A stretch of DNA of 64,000 nt from contig NZ_CP130821.1 of NCBI RefSeq assembly GCF_004151275.2, positions 620,001 through 684,000 of the forward strand, written 5' to 3'. Origin of the DNA: Flavobacterium dauae (GTDB lineage: Bacteria; Bacteroidota; Bacteroidia; Flavobacteriales; Flavobacteriaceae). The notes beneath the pieces are model-generated. The model saw only the letters and a list, made by a program, of their open reading frames with translations, had not been told where the DNA came from and made no database searches. Shown here piece after piece: positions 36,201 through 45,742 of this stretch; within the stretch, counting starts at the first letter, position 1; each line of letters starts with the position of its first letter. Both the position numbers and the translations under genes were made by a program.

Positions 36201-37301
36201 ATGAAAAAATCAATTTTCATTTTAGCATTCGCATCATTTATTTTCGCATCTTGTTCAGATGATAATAATACAAACGATCCGGTAATAGTTAAACCAGTAG
36301 AAGGTGGTACCGTTGCTGCTAAAGTAGGTGGTCCAAACCAGCCAAATCAGGTTTTTGTTGATTTAAGTGCAAATACACAATCAATCGCAAAAAGAGATAC
36401 TTGGGATTTAGGTTTTTCAACGGGGGCTGACTTTAGAGTTATTATTAACGGTTCGGTTAAAATGGCAGTTAAAAAATTAGAAACTACTAATATTGACGAA
36501 GTGCAAACTCAAGACAATGCAGTTGCAGTTGGAACAGAAACAATAGCAAGTTGGGGGTATGTTGATAATCCAACAGGTATTTTAACCGGAAACGGAGCAG
36601 GAATTGGAACAGCAATAGCTGAAATCTCAGCAACTGCAACTGATAACTATGTATATTTGGTTAATATGGGGTTTGAAGTAGGAACAAGCACACCTAGTAC
36701 AGGTTCTGTTGCTTTAGATGGTAACTCAAGAGGTTGGAAAAAGATCAGAATTACAAGAGACGGTAACGATTATGTTGTTGACTACGCAAATTTAGCAGAC
36801 ACAACACACAAAACAGTTAAGGTTTCTAAGAAATCTGATTTTAACTTTACATTCTTAAGCTTAGCAACAGGACAAGAAGTTTCTGTACAACCAACTAAAA
36901 AACAATGGGATTTATCTTTTACTAGTTTTACTAATTACATTGATTATGGACAAGATCAAATAACTTACGGTTTTGCCGATTTTATTACAACAAACATTCT
37001 TGTTGGTACAAAAGTTTATATGGTACAATCTACAGCAGCAACATTAGCATCTGAATTTACTGCCTTTACAAAAGCTAATGTAGAAGAAGGTAAATTTTCA
37101 ACATCTACTACCGATCAAAGAGTTATTGGAGATACGTGGAGAGTAGGAGGTGGACCATCTTCGCAACCAAGTATCAAAGATGAACGTTTCTATGTTGTTA
37201 AAGATGTAGATGGAAACTACTTCAAAGTAAAATTCATTGCATTAACTAATGATGCAGGTAAAAGAGGAAACCCAGTTTTTGAATACGAATTGCTTAAGTA
37301 A
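36201..37301 (+). CDS. HmuY family heme-binding lipoprotein
   Basis: 366-residue surface lipoprotein of the HmuY family, which captures heme and hands it to the partner TonB receptor. The lipobox is at residues 15-18 (FASC, Cys18). Two similar segments are seen: an N-terminal FVDLSANTQSIAKRDTWDLGFSTG and a central FTFLSLATGQEVSVQPTKKQWDLSFTSF, the latter matching the family core. It is longer than P. gingivalis HmuY (about 216). The whole protein has only one His (in LADTTHKTV), so the bis-His ligation of HmuY cannot apply; Met ligation, known in some homologs, is possible. It is the last gene of the plus-strand heme operon. Confidence 0.88.
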   Translation: MKKSIFILAFASFIFASCSDDNNTNDPVIVKPVEGGTVAAKVGGPNQPNQVFVDLSANTQSIAKRDTWDLGFSTGADFRVIINGSVKMAVKKLETTNIDEVQTQDNAVAVGTETIASWGYVDNPTGILTGNGAGIGTAIAEISATATDNYVYLVNMGFEVGTSTPSTGSVALDGNSRGWKKIRITRDGNDYVVDYANLADTTHKTVKVSKKSDFNFTFLSLATGQEVSVQPTKKQWDLSFTSFTNYIDYGQDQITYGFADFITTNILVGTKVYMVQSTAATLASEFTAFTKANVEEGKFSTSTTDQRVIGDTWRVGGGPSSQPSIKDERFYVVKDVDGNYFKVKFIALTNDAGKRGNPVFEYELLK

Positions 37302-37421
37302 TTTATTTTTAGGGATATTTTCAAAGGGCTTGCAGTTACCTGAAAGCCCTTGTTTTATATACCCATTTGTTAATAAAAACTTATAAAAATATTGTAAATC
37401 AACTGTTTAAAAAATAGTTCG

Positions 37422-37429
37422 TATCTTTG
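37422..37429 (+). promoter_or_regulatory. -7 promoter element for the lysozyme-fold gene
   Basis: TATCTTTG, exact consensus, 46 bases before the start codon. Confidence 0.7.
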
Positions 37430-37474
37430 CACTTTGAAATTCAAATAGTGACAGTGTTTGAGAAATGATATGGA

Positions 37475-38131
37475 ATGATAAAAAAATGTTCTTATTTTAT
37501 TATAACAGCCAGTGTAATTGCAGCGGTAACTATGGCGTTTAAAGGCATTGAAACCACTTTGGTAACAAATGACTATTACAAAATAAACCAACCTTTAGCG
37601 TACAATGTACCAACAAGTAAAGAAACATTAGAAAGCATAAACAAGGCTTTAAAAGAAAGCGAATTTTCAATGGAAACAACCCATTCTTTTATTGATTTTA
37701 AAGAAGCGGTTGCAATGAGCGAGTCAGACGGAGACTACCAATCTGTAAATTCATATGGGTATTTGGGAAAATACCAGTTTGGAAAAGGAACCTTAAAATT
37801 TATTGGAATTAAAAAGAGTGATGACTTTTTAAACAATCCGGCCTTACAGGAGAAAGCTTTCGTTGCTTACTTGAAAAAAAACAAATGGATTTTGCGTAAA
37901 GAACTAAAAAAATACGTTGGTAAAACAATTAACGGTATTCAAATAACCGAGTCGGGGATATTGGCAGCGGCTCATTTAGGTGGTGCCGGTGCGGTACAAG
38001 ATTTTTTACGGTCGAATGGAGAAGTAGCTTTTGTTGACGGATACGGAACCAATATCAAAGTTTATTTAAAGAAGTTTGCTAATTATGATTTATCGGGATT
38101 AAAAGCAGAAAAGAATCCTACGGTTTTATAA
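37475..38131 (+). CDS. Exported lysozyme-fold (transglycosylase-like) protein
   Basis: 218-residue exported protein with an N-terminal hydrophobic signal or anchor (residues about 5-22). Residues 75-100 read DFKEAVAMSESDGDYQSVNSYGYLGKYQFGKGTLK. This resembles the catalytic segment of lysozyme-like transglycosylases, with Glu83 as the candidate acid and the typical G-x-YQF core. The later ITESGILAAAHLGGAGAVQDFL fits the same fold. A role in peptidoglycan cleavage is inferred; no LysM or SPOR binding domain is present. It has its own promoter and converges on gldJ across a shared terminator. Confidence 0.75.
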   Translation: MIKKCSYFIITASVIAAVTMAFKGIETTLVTNDYYKINQPLAYNVPTSKETLESINKALKESEFSMETTHSFIDFKEAVAMSESDGDYQSVNSYGYLGKYQFGKGTLKFIGIKKSDDFLNNPALQEKAFVAYLKKNKWILRKELKKYVGKTINGIQITESGILAAAHLGGAGAVQDFLRSNGEVAFVDGYGTNIKVYLKKFANYDLSGLKAEKNPTVL

Positions 38132-38150
38132 AGTAATAAATTTTAGTATA

Positions 38151-38185
38151 AAAAAATCCCCAAAATTTTAATTTGGGGATTTTTT
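38151..38185. terminator. Bidirectional terminator between the lysozyme-fold gene and gldJ
   Basis: 14-bp stem AAAAAATCCCCAAA/TTTGGGGATTTTTT with a 7-base loop. Both orientations have a U tract. Confidence 0.9.
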
Positions 38186-38200
38186 TATAAAGATTAATAT

Positions 38201-39823
38201 TTAGCCTCTGGCTTTTTTCTTAGCATTTGACTTTGTGTTACCTACTTTAGTCATTGCATTTCTAAATCCTACAAAATCTGAAGCACTGTATTGATCAATA
38301 AATCTGCGTGTTGCAGGATCTAACCAATAAGATCTGTCTTTCCAAGAACCTCCTTTAATTACGCGTGAATTGTTGTTAATTAAACTGGTTCTGGTGTCAC
38401 TGTCATCTAATGTAAATGTTAAATTACCTTGCTCGTCGTAACTTGCTGCGTTTTGTGGTGCGTTATACATTGTTCCTTCTAATCCGGCATTGGCAAAAGA
38501 ATCACCATCTTTATAACCAATACTGTTATCACCTTGGAAATTACGTCTTAAGAAAGTGTCTTCAGTTCCTACACGCTCTTTCTGAATTTCACCAGGTAAT
38601 GCGCGTGGATGTAATTTTCCGTTTGGCAATGTATCATATTGGATATTTGTACTTACTACTTGTACAGTGCCATCAGGACCAATAACGCTTTTGTTGTAAA
38701 CATTTCCGCGGAAATAGTTCATATCGTTTACTTGAGAAGAAATTTCCGGACGGTAAACATCGGCAACCCATTCAGCAACGTTTCCAGCCATATCATACAA
38801 TCCCCAATCGTTTGCAGGGAATGTTTTAACTGCAGTTGTGATTTCACCGGCATCGGTTGACCATCCTGCGATACCGCCATAATCACCACGTCCTTGTTTA
38901 AAGTTTGCTAGGTAATCACCTTTTGATCTGCGAGAATTCGTACGAACATCATCAGAACCCCAAGGGTATTTGTTTCTTCCTTGTTGATTGTTATATACGC
39001 GGTCAGATTTTCTTACGCTTGCTGCATATTCCCACTCTGCTTCGGTAGGTAAACGGAATTCGGCAGAAAAAATACCATACTCCATTTTTGCATAAACGCC
39101 GGTTTGACCGTCTTTTGCTCGGTTTTTAACACCTTTGAAAACAATGCTGTCATTTCCGGCATAAGCTTTTGTAGGTGCTTGTAAGTAGGTACGCGTTGAG
39201 AATGATTGCTCGCCGTGTACTTTGTCTGTTTTTGCACCTTTGGCAATATAACCTGCACGTTCTAAGTTCAATTCATTTACACGATCTGTTCTCCATTTAG
39301 AAAAATCGTTTGCCTGAACCCAAGAAACACCAACAACAGGATAGTTTTGATAAGCCGGGTGACGTAAATAAGTGTTTGTTAATGTTTCAGTAAAACCTAA
39401 CTGGTTACGCCAAACCAATGTATCGGGTAAAGCCGCAGTATATATTTGGCGATACCTTGTTTCAGTTGGTGGATAAACCGCTTTTGTCCAGTTTAGATAT
39501 TCCGTGTACATAAGGTTCGTAACTTCGGTTTCGTCCATAAAAAACGACTGAACATATTGTTGTGTGGCACTGTTGTTCCAATCACCCATTACGTCGTCTT
39601 GAACGCGTCCCATTGTAAATGTACCCCCTTCAATAGCAACCATTCCGTAAGGAACTTCGGTACCATCGTATGACGTGTTATACTGAAAACCGCCTTTCTT
39701 GTCGTTTATTTTCCAGCCTGTTGCCGAAGACATACTTGAATTACTGTTCCCACAACTTGTTAGCCCAATTGACGCCGCCATAACAGCAATCAATTGTAAT
39801 GTCATAATTTTATTAATCTTCAT
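38201..39823 (-). CDS. gldJ: Gliding motility lipoprotein GldJ
   Basis: Outer-membrane lipoprotein needed for gliding and for type IX secretion, where it stabilises GldK. From the ATG at 39823 the product is 540 residues, with a lipobox at GLTSC. It has a formylglycine-generating-enzyme/sulfatase-modifying-factor fold: VAIEGGTFTMGRVQDD, a long insertion, RLPTEAEWEYAA, DMAGNVAEWVADVYRP, and the end GGSWKDRSYWLDPATRRFIDQYSASDFVGFRNAM. A TTG-initiated frame 30 bases upstream would place a polar stretch before the signal. It is divergent from porU, the known flavobacterial arrangement of these loci. Confidence 0.94.
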   Translation of the reverse strand: MKINKIMTLQLIAVMAASIGLTSCGNSNSSMSSATGWKINDKKGGFQYNTSYDGTEVPYGMVAIEGGTFTMGRVQDDVMGDWNNSATQQYVQSFFMDETEVTNLMYTEYLNWTKAVYPPTETRYRQIYTAALPDTLVWRNQLGFTETLTNTYLRHPAYQNYPVVGVSWVQANDFSKWRTDRVNELNLERAGYIAKGAKTDKVHGEQSFSTRTYLQAPTKAYAGNDSIVFKGVKNRAKDGQTGVYAKMEYGIFSAEFRLPTEAEWEYAASVRKSDRVYNNQQGRNKYPWGSDDVRTNSRRSKGDYLANFKQGRGDYGGIAGWSTDAGEITTAVKTFPANDWGLYDMAGNVAEWVADVYRPEISSQVNDMNYFRGNVYNKSVIGPDGTVQVVSTNIQYDTLPNGKLHPRALPGEIQKERVGTEDTFLRRNFQGDNSIGYKDGDSFANAGLEGTMYNAPQNAASYDEQGNLTFTLDDSDTRTSLINNNSRVIKGGSWKDRSYWLDPATRRFIDQYSASDFVGFRNAMTKVGNTKSNAKKKARG

Positions 39824-40014
39824 TTTAAAAGTAGGTAATAAATTTCGTTGCAATATAATAATTAGCTTTTGATTAACAATATTAAAATTAAAAATATTTA
39901 AAAAAAACTTAAAAATTGAAAAATATTAAAGTCTTCCTGTACGTTTTAGTGGTAAATGTAATAATTTTAATTATTTTTATCAATTAATACATAGATAAAT
40001 ATTATTTCTATATA

Positions 40015-43000
40015 ATGAAAAAAATGTTACCTGTTTTTGCTTTGCTGGGAAGCATTGCCGTAAATGCACAGACAAAAAACGTTCAGTTGCAATGGGGCGA
40101 GCAAAATTTGACAATGAGTAATGCCGGAAATTTTTTCTTGCCAAGTTTTCAAACGGAATATTTCGGTTATAATTCGGGCGAGAAAACAATTGGTGCAAAA
40201 GTGCTTATTAATAATGTTCAAGGAAATCAAGTACGTATCGTTTCGCAAAATCTGCAAGCGATCGATCTCTCGAAATATAAAGATATCAATGTCAAAAATA
40301 TTCCGTTGGCAATAAATCCTAAAATCAGTATTTATACTACAAAAGGGGTTAAATCTGCTATTGTAACCTTTAATCCCATTATTAAAACAGCAAGCGGATA
40401 CAGTAAGGTAACCAATATTGTATTCGAGGTTTTTGGTGCAACCGGTGATAGTTTTGGGAAAGTAGAGCGTATTTTTACGGTAGAGAATTCTGTTTTAGCA
40501 CAAGGGAACTGGTTTCGCTTTAAGGTGGGTGAAACTGGGGTGTACCGATTAGATAAAAACTTTTTAACCAAATTAGGTATTCCTGCCGATGTAGATCCGC
40601 GTACTATTAAAGTATATGGATACGGTGGCGATATGCGGCCTTTGGCAAATAGTAAAAACGAATATTTTGATTTGCCCGAAGTTGCTATTCAGTTTCAGGG
40701 CGAACAAGACGGTGTGCTTAATGATAGCGATGCGGCTCTTTTTTATGCCGTGGGAACAAAAGGCTGGAGCAGTGAAAACGCTACTCATTTAAATTTATAT
40801 AGTAACGATGCGTATTATTATGTAACTTATGGTGGTACTTCGGGTAAGCGAATGCAAACTTATACCGAACCATCGGCTGCGGCAACAGTTACTTATACCG
40901 ATTATATTGCAAGAGTATTTGATGAGAAAAACATAGAGAATATTGTTCAGTTAAGTCGCAAAACGTTTGGTGAAAATTACGGTCAAAGTTTTGATAAACA
41001 GGTGGTACTGCAAACGCCTATGTTAAATTCATCAAAACAGGCAACAATTGGTATCAATGTAGCGGCTATTTCGCAAAATACAACTACTTTTAATATCACA
41101 TTAAATGGTCAGCAAATAGGAGCACAAACGGTTGACGGAAAATCAAAATCGGATAATATTTTGGCGGCCGAAGCTTATTTTTCAAACCAAAGAAATTTAA
41201 GCAGCGAAACCAATAACTTTAATATTGGTTTTAATAATAATGGTGTTCCGTCGGCTCGTGGCTTTTTAGATTTTGTCGCCATAGATTATTACAAACATTT
41301 AGCAGGTTATAACAAGCAATTTAAATTTAATTTTGCCGATGCTGTTGCCGAAGTTGGCGTAGGTGCCTTTCAAATTAACAATGCACAATCTATTTCACAG
41401 GTTTGGGATGTTACCGATCGATACAATGCCGCTTATAAAAGTAATACCGCAGCTACCATTAACCTAAAAATGCCTTTGGGTGAGTTAAGAGAATATGTAG
41501 CTGTTGATCAAAACGATATCTATACACCAATAGAAGTTAGTAATGCTAAAGTAGCCAACCAAAATTTAAAAGGTACCATTTTAGCCAACGGCAATGTAGA
41601 TTACCTTATTATTACCAACAACGAACTGCTTTCGGCAGCAAACCGCTTGGCAAATCTGCACAAAACAAAAAGCAATTTAAACGTAAAAGTAGTACCGCTT
41701 GATGTTATTTATAACGAATTTTCATCGGGTCAGCAAGATGTGGTTGCTATTCGTAATTTTATCCGATATGTTTATTTTGCCGGAAACCAAACCTTAAAAT
41801 ATGTGAATTTATTTGGTGATGCGTCAACCGATTATTTCGATGCGTCGTCTAATATTGTTCCAATCTATCATTATCTTTATAATACGTTAGTTTCTTCTTC
41901 AAACAATTTTAACGATTGGAGCACCTTTGCAACCGACGATTTTTATGCGTTGTTGAATGAAAGCGAAGGGATACTTACAAGCGAAACTTATACAGGAATT
42001 GATGTAGCTATAGGAAGAATGCCTGTAAAAACCACGCAAGAAGCCAATGCAATGGTTAGTAAAGTAGAACAGTATTTAAGTAACGAAAATGCCGGCAGAT
42101 GGAAAAACGTATATACTGCTTTGGCAGATGATGTTGATGCCGGAAGCGATGTAAGTTTACAAGCTGCATTAAATGAAATGGTTGATGAATTGGTTGAAAA
42201 TAAACCGTATTTTAACGTTAAAAAAATAATTGCCGATTCGTATCAACAACAAGTAGTGGCAGGTGGTCCGCGTTACCCGCAAGCAAAAGAAGATTTCTTA
42301 AACGGAATTAATTCCGGAAGTTTAGTGGTAAATTATTTGGGGCACGGTGCCGAAACAGGCTTGGGTGGCGAACGCTATTTTGAAATTCCCGATATTGAAA
42401 AATTGAATAACCTTAATAAATATCCTTTATTCGCTATAATGACGTGTGATTTTACACGATTTGATAATCCTGAACTAAAATCGGGTGGCGAATATTTATT
42501 CCTGCGTGAAAAATCCGGAGCAATTGGCATTTTGGCAACAACACGAAAAATTGGAATAAGTAGTGCGAATGAATTCACAAAAAATGTTTCTCGTTGGTTG
42601 TTTGACTACAATAATACGTTGCCCGATGTTTCAATGGCAGAAGCTTTAATGTACACTAAAAATGATACGGAATATATGGTTTCCGAACAAGGTATGATTG
42701 CATTTGTAGGCGATCCGGCATTAAAACTGGCAATGCCTAAACCTAATATTATCATTACGCATGTTAACGAAGAAGCTATAGAAAATTTTACCGGTAGCTT
42801 ACGTGCTTTAGATCGTGTAAAACTCAAAGGTCAGGTAACAACAGAATCGGGTCAGTTAATATCAAACTTTAACGGAGATCTGGCAGTGCAAATGTTCGAT
42901 AAAAACCAGGAAAGAACCACGTTGGTAAACGATGGAATTGGTGCTCCAATGGATTTTACAACCTTAGGCGAAACTGTTTTTAGAGGAAACGCTACCGTTA

Positions 43001-43827
43001 CTAACGGTATCTTTGAAATTGAATTTGTGGTTCCAAAAGATATTAAAATTGCCGTGGGTGAAGGTAAGGCGAGTTTCTACGCGGTTAAAGAAGCTACTGT
43101 TTTAGACGAATATACCGGAGCTAATACAACAGTAAAGATTGGTGGTGTAAACGAAAATGCCGCCGAAGACAATAAAGCACCGGAAATTAAGTTATATATG
43201 AATGATGAAACTTTTATTTCGGGCGGAATTACCAATAATTCACCATTGTTCCTGGTGCATTTAGAAGATGAAAACGGAATGAATACTGCCAGTGGAATTG
43301 GTCACGATATGGTAGCTGTTTTAGATGGCGATGAAAACAATCCTATTGTAATGAACGAGTTTTATGAAACCGAACCAAATAATTTTACCAAAGGTTTTGT
43401 GAACTATCCGTTCAGCAATTTAAAAGAAGGTTTGCACACCATTACATTTAAAGGGTGGGATGTGTACAATAATTTAGCAACTGCAACGTTAGATTTTGTA
43501 GTAGCTGCCGAAACCGGCTTACAGTTAGATAAAGTTCTTAATTATCCAAATCCTTTTGTTGATTATACCGAGTTTTGGTTTCAGCACAATCGCCCCAATG
43601 AAACGTTACAGGTGCAGGTGCAAATTTTAACTGTTTCAGGAAAAATTGTAAAAACAATCAATCAAACAGTAGTTTCCGACGGCGTTTTGTCTAAAGAAAT
43701 CAAATGGGACGGACGCGATGATTTTGGAGATAAAATAGGTAAGGGGGTTTATATTTACCGATTAAAAGTAAAATCAACAGTATCTGGCGAACAGGCAGAA
43801 AAAATCGAAAAATTAGTAATCTTGTAG
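40015..43827 (+). CDS. porU: Type IX secretion system sortase PorU
   Basis: Surface Cys protease/sortase (C25 gingipain family) that removes the C-terminal signal of type IX substrates and attaches them to A-LPS or releases them. It is 1270 residues with a signal peptide (IAVNAQ). The catalytic His777 is in VNYLGHGAETGLGG and the catalytic Cys811 in AIMTCDFTRFDNP. The C-terminal part has Ig-like repeats and a type IX type-A-like signal (LNYPNPFVDYTEFWFQHN, ending KIEKLVIL). It starts the plus-strand porU-porV pair, which together forms the attachment complex with PorV. Confidence 0.95.
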   Translation: MKKMLPVFALLGSIAVNAQTKNVQLQWGEQNLTMSNAGNFFLPSFQTEYFGYNSGEKTIGAKVLINNVQGNQVRIVSQNLQAIDLSKYKDINVKNIPLAINPKISIYTTKGVKSAIVTFNPIIKTASGYSKVTNIVFEVFGATGDSFGKVERIFTVENSVLAQGNWFRFKVGETGVYRLDKNFLTKLGIPADVDPRTIKVYGYGGDMRPLANSKNEYFDLPEVAIQFQGEQDGVLNDSDAALFYAVGTKGWSSENATHLNLYSNDAYYYVTYGGTSGKRMQTYTEPSAAATVTYTDYIARVFDEKNIENIVQLSRKTFGENYGQSFDKQVVLQTPMLNSSKQATIGINVAAISQNTTTFNITLNGQQIGAQTVDGKSKSDNILAAEAYFSNQRNLSSETNNFNIGFNNNGVPSARGFLDFVAIDYYKHLAGYNKQFKFNFADAVAEVGVGAFQINNAQSISQVWDVTDRYNAAYKSNTAATINLKMPLGELREYVAVDQNDIYTPIEVSNAKVANQNLKGTILANGNVDYLIITNNELLSAANRLANLHKTKSNLNVKVVPLDVIYNEFSSGQQDVVAIRNFIRYVYFAGNQTLKYVNLFGDASTDYFDASSNIVPIYHYLYNTLVSSSNNFNDWSTFATDDFYALLNESEGILTSETYTGIDVAIGRMPVKTTQEANAMVSKVEQYLSNENAGRWKNVYTALADDVDAGSDVSLQAALNEMVDELVENKPYFNVKKIIADSYQQQVVAGGPRYPQAKEDFLNGINSGSLVVNYLGHGAETGLGGERYFEIPDIEKLNNLNKYPLFAIMTCDFTRFDNPELKSGGEYLFLREKSGAIGILATTRKIGISSANEFTKNVSRWLFDYNNTLPDVSMAEALMYTKNDTEYMVSEQGMIAFVGDPALKLAMPKPNIIITHVNEEAIENFTGSLRALDRVKLKGQVTTESGQLISNFNGDLAVQMFDKNQERTTLVNDGIGAPMDFTTLGETVFRGNATVTNGIFEIEFVVPKDIKIAVGEGKASFYAVKEATVLDEYTGANTTVKIGGVNENAAEDNKAPEIKLYMNDETFISGGITNNSPLFLVHLEDENGMNTASGIGHDMVAVLDGDENNPIVMNEFYETEPNNFTKGFVNYPFSNLKEGLHTITFKGWDVYNNLATATLDFVVAAETGLQLDKVLNYPNPFVDYTEFWFQHNRPNETLQVQVQILTVSGKIVKTINQTVVSDGVLSKEIKWDGRDDFGDKIGKGVYIYRLKVKSTVSGEQAEKIEKLVIL

Positions 43828-43884
43828 TTTAGTAAAAACTATTAAAAACTAATTTTTATATTTGTTCAATATAATAAAACATAA

Positions 43885-45099
43885 ATGAAGAGAATTTTAA
43901 TAGCGGTTGTTAGTTTGTTAGCGGTAAACAACACATTTGCACAGCAAGTATTACCTGTTCCCGATGGGCATCCATTAGAATACAATCCTGCAATTACAAC
44001 AGGGGTGTCTTTTTTAACCATTACACCCGATGCCCGTTCAGGTGCCTTAGGCGATATGGGGGTTGCAACATCGGCAGATGCGTTTTCGCAATTCTATAAC
44101 CCGGCAAAATATGCGTTTGCAGAAAAACAACAAGGTTTTGCCTTGTCTTATACGCCATATATGTCTAAAATAGCAAGCGATATTTCGTTAATGGGTGTAA
44201 GTTATTACAACCGTATGAACGAGCGTAGTGCCGTGGGGGCAAGTTTGCGGTATTTTACGTTAGGCGAAATTAATTTAACAAATAATCAAGGCGAGTTTCA
44301 AGGTGTTGAAAAACCAAACGAATTTTCTGTTGATGTATCTTATAGTATTAAACTTTCAGACCATTTTTCTATGGCAGTTGCCGGGCGATATATCAGTTCT
44401 AATTTAAAATTAAAAGGAGATGGTGAAGCAAGTGCTAATACGTTTGCGGTTGATGTAGCCGGATTTTATGAAAGCGATCGTATGCAGATGGGAAATTCTG
44501 AAGGAAGATTGCGTGCAGGTTTCAATTTTCAGAATATGGGTCCAAAAATCAGTTATACCGGAGATGACACAAGAGCTAGTAATATCCCAACAACCTTGCG
44601 TTTAGGTGCAGGTTACGATTTTATTTTAGACAATTACAATACGGTAACTGTTTATGGTGAAACCACAAAATTGTTAGTGCCTTCTAATATTCAACCCACT
44701 TTTGTCGATGCTAACGGCAACGAACAATTAGATGCAGAAGAACAACAATCAGTTAATAGCGGCTTGCAAGAATACCGCGATATAGGATGGTTCTCTGGTA
44801 TGTTTAAGTCATTTGGCGATGCACCGGGCGGTTTTGGTGAAGAAATGCGCGAGTTTACCTGGTCTTTAGGTGCTGAATATTGGTATCAAAATTCATTTGC
44901 TTTCCGTTTAGGTTATTTTAACGAAGCCGAAGATAAAGGAGCGCGTAAGTTTGCAACTTTAGGGGCGGGCTTTAAATACAACATTGTAAATATTGATGTT
45001 TCGTATTTATTTGCAACCGGAAAAACACAAAACCCATTAGAAAACACCTTGCGTTTTTCTTTAACGTTTAACTTTGGTAGAGATTATTTTAAAAACTAA
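43885..45099 (+). CDS. porV: Type IX secretion outer membrane protein PorV
   Basis: Outer-membrane beta-barrel of the FadL-like PorV/LptO family that shuttles secreted cargo from the SprA translocon to PorU. The 404-residue product has a signal peptide ending near FAQQV. The conserved opening reads GVSFLTITPDARSGALGDMGVATSADAFSQFYNPAKYAFAEKQQGFALSYTPY, and the closing aromatic strand is LRFSLTFNFG. It is 57 bases downstream of porU in the same direction and followed by a terminator. Confidence 0.95.
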   Translation: MKRILIAVVSLLAVNNTFAQQVLPVPDGHPLEYNPAITTGVSFLTITPDARSGALGDMGVATSADAFSQFYNPAKYAFAEKQQGFALSYTPYMSKIASDISLMGVSYYNRMNERSAVGASLRYFTLGEINLTNNQGEFQGVEKPNEFSVDVSYSIKLSDHFSMAVAGRYISSNLKLKGDGEASANTFAVDVAGFYESDRMQMGNSEGRLRAGFNFQNMGPKISYTGDDTRASNIPTTLRLGAGYDFILDNYNTVTVYGETTKLLVPSNIQPTFVDANGNEQLDAEEQQSVNSGLQEYRDIGWFSGMFKSFGDAPGGFGEEMREFTWSLGAEYWYQNSFAFRLGYFNEAEDKGARKFATLGAGFKYNIVNIDVSYLFATGKTQNPLENTLRFSLTFNFGRDYFKN

Positions 45100-45117
45100 T
45101 TTTTAATCAATTAATAT

Positions 45118-45149
45118 AAAAGTCCAAATATTTGTTTGGACTTTTTTTA
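45118..45149 (+). terminator. Terminator of porU-porV
   Basis: 11-bp stem AAAAGTCCAAA/TTTGGACTTTT with a 6-base loop and T tract, 18 bases after porV. Confidence 0.9.
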
Positions 45150-45256
45150 GATTTATATAATAAAGAGTTTTGGTTCAAATACGTTTTTTAACAGATAAAA
45201 GGATTTTTTTTATCTAAAACACGCTGTATAATCAGTGATTCAAGTTTAGAAAAATG

Positions 45257-45412
45257 AATAGCGTCGGGCTTTAGCCCGATGAAAGAAATAAAAGAAAATT
45301 CACCTTCAGCCAAACAATAATTGGTTATAGAGTTTGTCCAACTGCCTGCATCCAACACCAAACGTCCAACATCCAACACCAATACATCATCTGTGTATCT
45401 GTGGTAAAAAGC
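45257..45412. repeat. Dispersed repeat block left of the rRNA operon
   Basis: Contains the palindrome CGGGCTTTAGCCCG (about 45265-45279), CCAACACC/CCAACATCC short units (about 45352-45382), and ATCTGTGGT on the right, whose complement ACCACAGAT recurs right of the operon. Related motifs occur at 51286-51507, there mostly in the opposite orientation. Confidence 0.55.
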
Positions 45413-45485
45413 ACAATGATAATGTTTTACAAAAAAAGATTAAAAAAATTTACAAAAGCATTTACAAAGTTCAAAAAAACAGTGC

Positions 45486-45540
45486 TATATTTGCAACCGC
45501 TTTCAGAACAACGAAAGCCACGTTCATAGAAAAAAAAGTA
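45486..45540 (+). promoter_or_regulatory. Orphan rRNA-type promoter and leader
   Basis: TATATTTG is followed by CAACCGCTT, a small hairpin CTTTC/GAAAG and then GTTCATAGA. The true rRNA leader at 45735-45800 shows the same order: TACCTTTG, CAACCGCTT, hairpin GCTTAG/CTAAGC and GTTCATAGA. No gene follows directly before the tRNA-Val promoter. Confidence 0.45.
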
Positions 45541-45550
45541 AAAAATAAAT

Positions 45551-45582
45551 TTGGATGATATTGTAAAAGGTTTTTATCTTTG
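45551..45582 (+). promoter_or_regulatory. Promoter of tRNA-Val
   Basis: TTG (45551-45553), 21 bases, then TATCTTTG (45575-45582). The tRNA begins 21 bases downstream. Confidence 0.7.
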
Positions 45583-45602
45583 CAGTCCGTTCAAAAAAGA
45601 AA

Positions 45603-45677
45603 GGGCGATTAGCTCAGCTGGTTCAGAGCACCTCGTTTACACCGAGGGGGTCGGGGGTTCGAACCCCTCATCGCCCA
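45603..45677 (+). tRNA. tRNA-Val (anticodon TAC)
   Basis: A 75-base cloverleaf: acceptor GGGCGAT/ATCGCCC with discriminator A, D arm GCTC/GAGC, anticodon arm CCTCG-TTTACAC-CGAGG, T arm GGGGG-TTCGAAC-CCCTC (one G-T pair). The anticodon TAC reads valine codons. No CCA is encoded. It has its own promoter and lies upstream of the rRNA promoter, so it need not be part of the rRNA transcript. Confidence 0.95.
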
Positions 45678-45711
45678 CAAAAAAACTTTCTAAAAAAAAT
45701 ATCAAAAAAGT

Positions 45712-45742
45712 TTTGGTGTTTTAAAAAGAAGTTTTACCTTTG
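45712..45742 (+). promoter_or_regulatory. Promoter of the rRNA operon
   Basis: TTTG (45712-45715), 19 bases, then TACCTTTG (45735-45742): a near-ideal Bacteroidota promoter. The leader starts with a hairpin (GCTTAG/CTAAGC) and contains GTTCATAGACATATTG, a BoxA-like candidate that recurs as GTTCATTGACATATTG before 23S. Confidence 0.82.

Larger units (their letters stand above)
45100..45602 (+). other. 503-base noncoding region between porV and tRNA-Val
   Basis: Contains the porV terminator, a repeat block (45257-45412), a vestigial rRNA-type promoter and leader (45486-45540) and the tRNA-Val promoter. The only ORFs inside are short and lie in the repeats, so I reject them as genes. Confidence 0.7.

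Noticed and set aside
40121..40315. Overlapping ORFs on both strands at the start of porU
   Set aside because: porU is intact, with signal peptide and catalytic residues; the others are out-of-frame shadows.
45334..45558. 74-codon plus-strand ORF before tRNA-Val
   Set aside because: It runs through the CCAACACC repeats and across the rRNA-type leader; no homology-like pattern.
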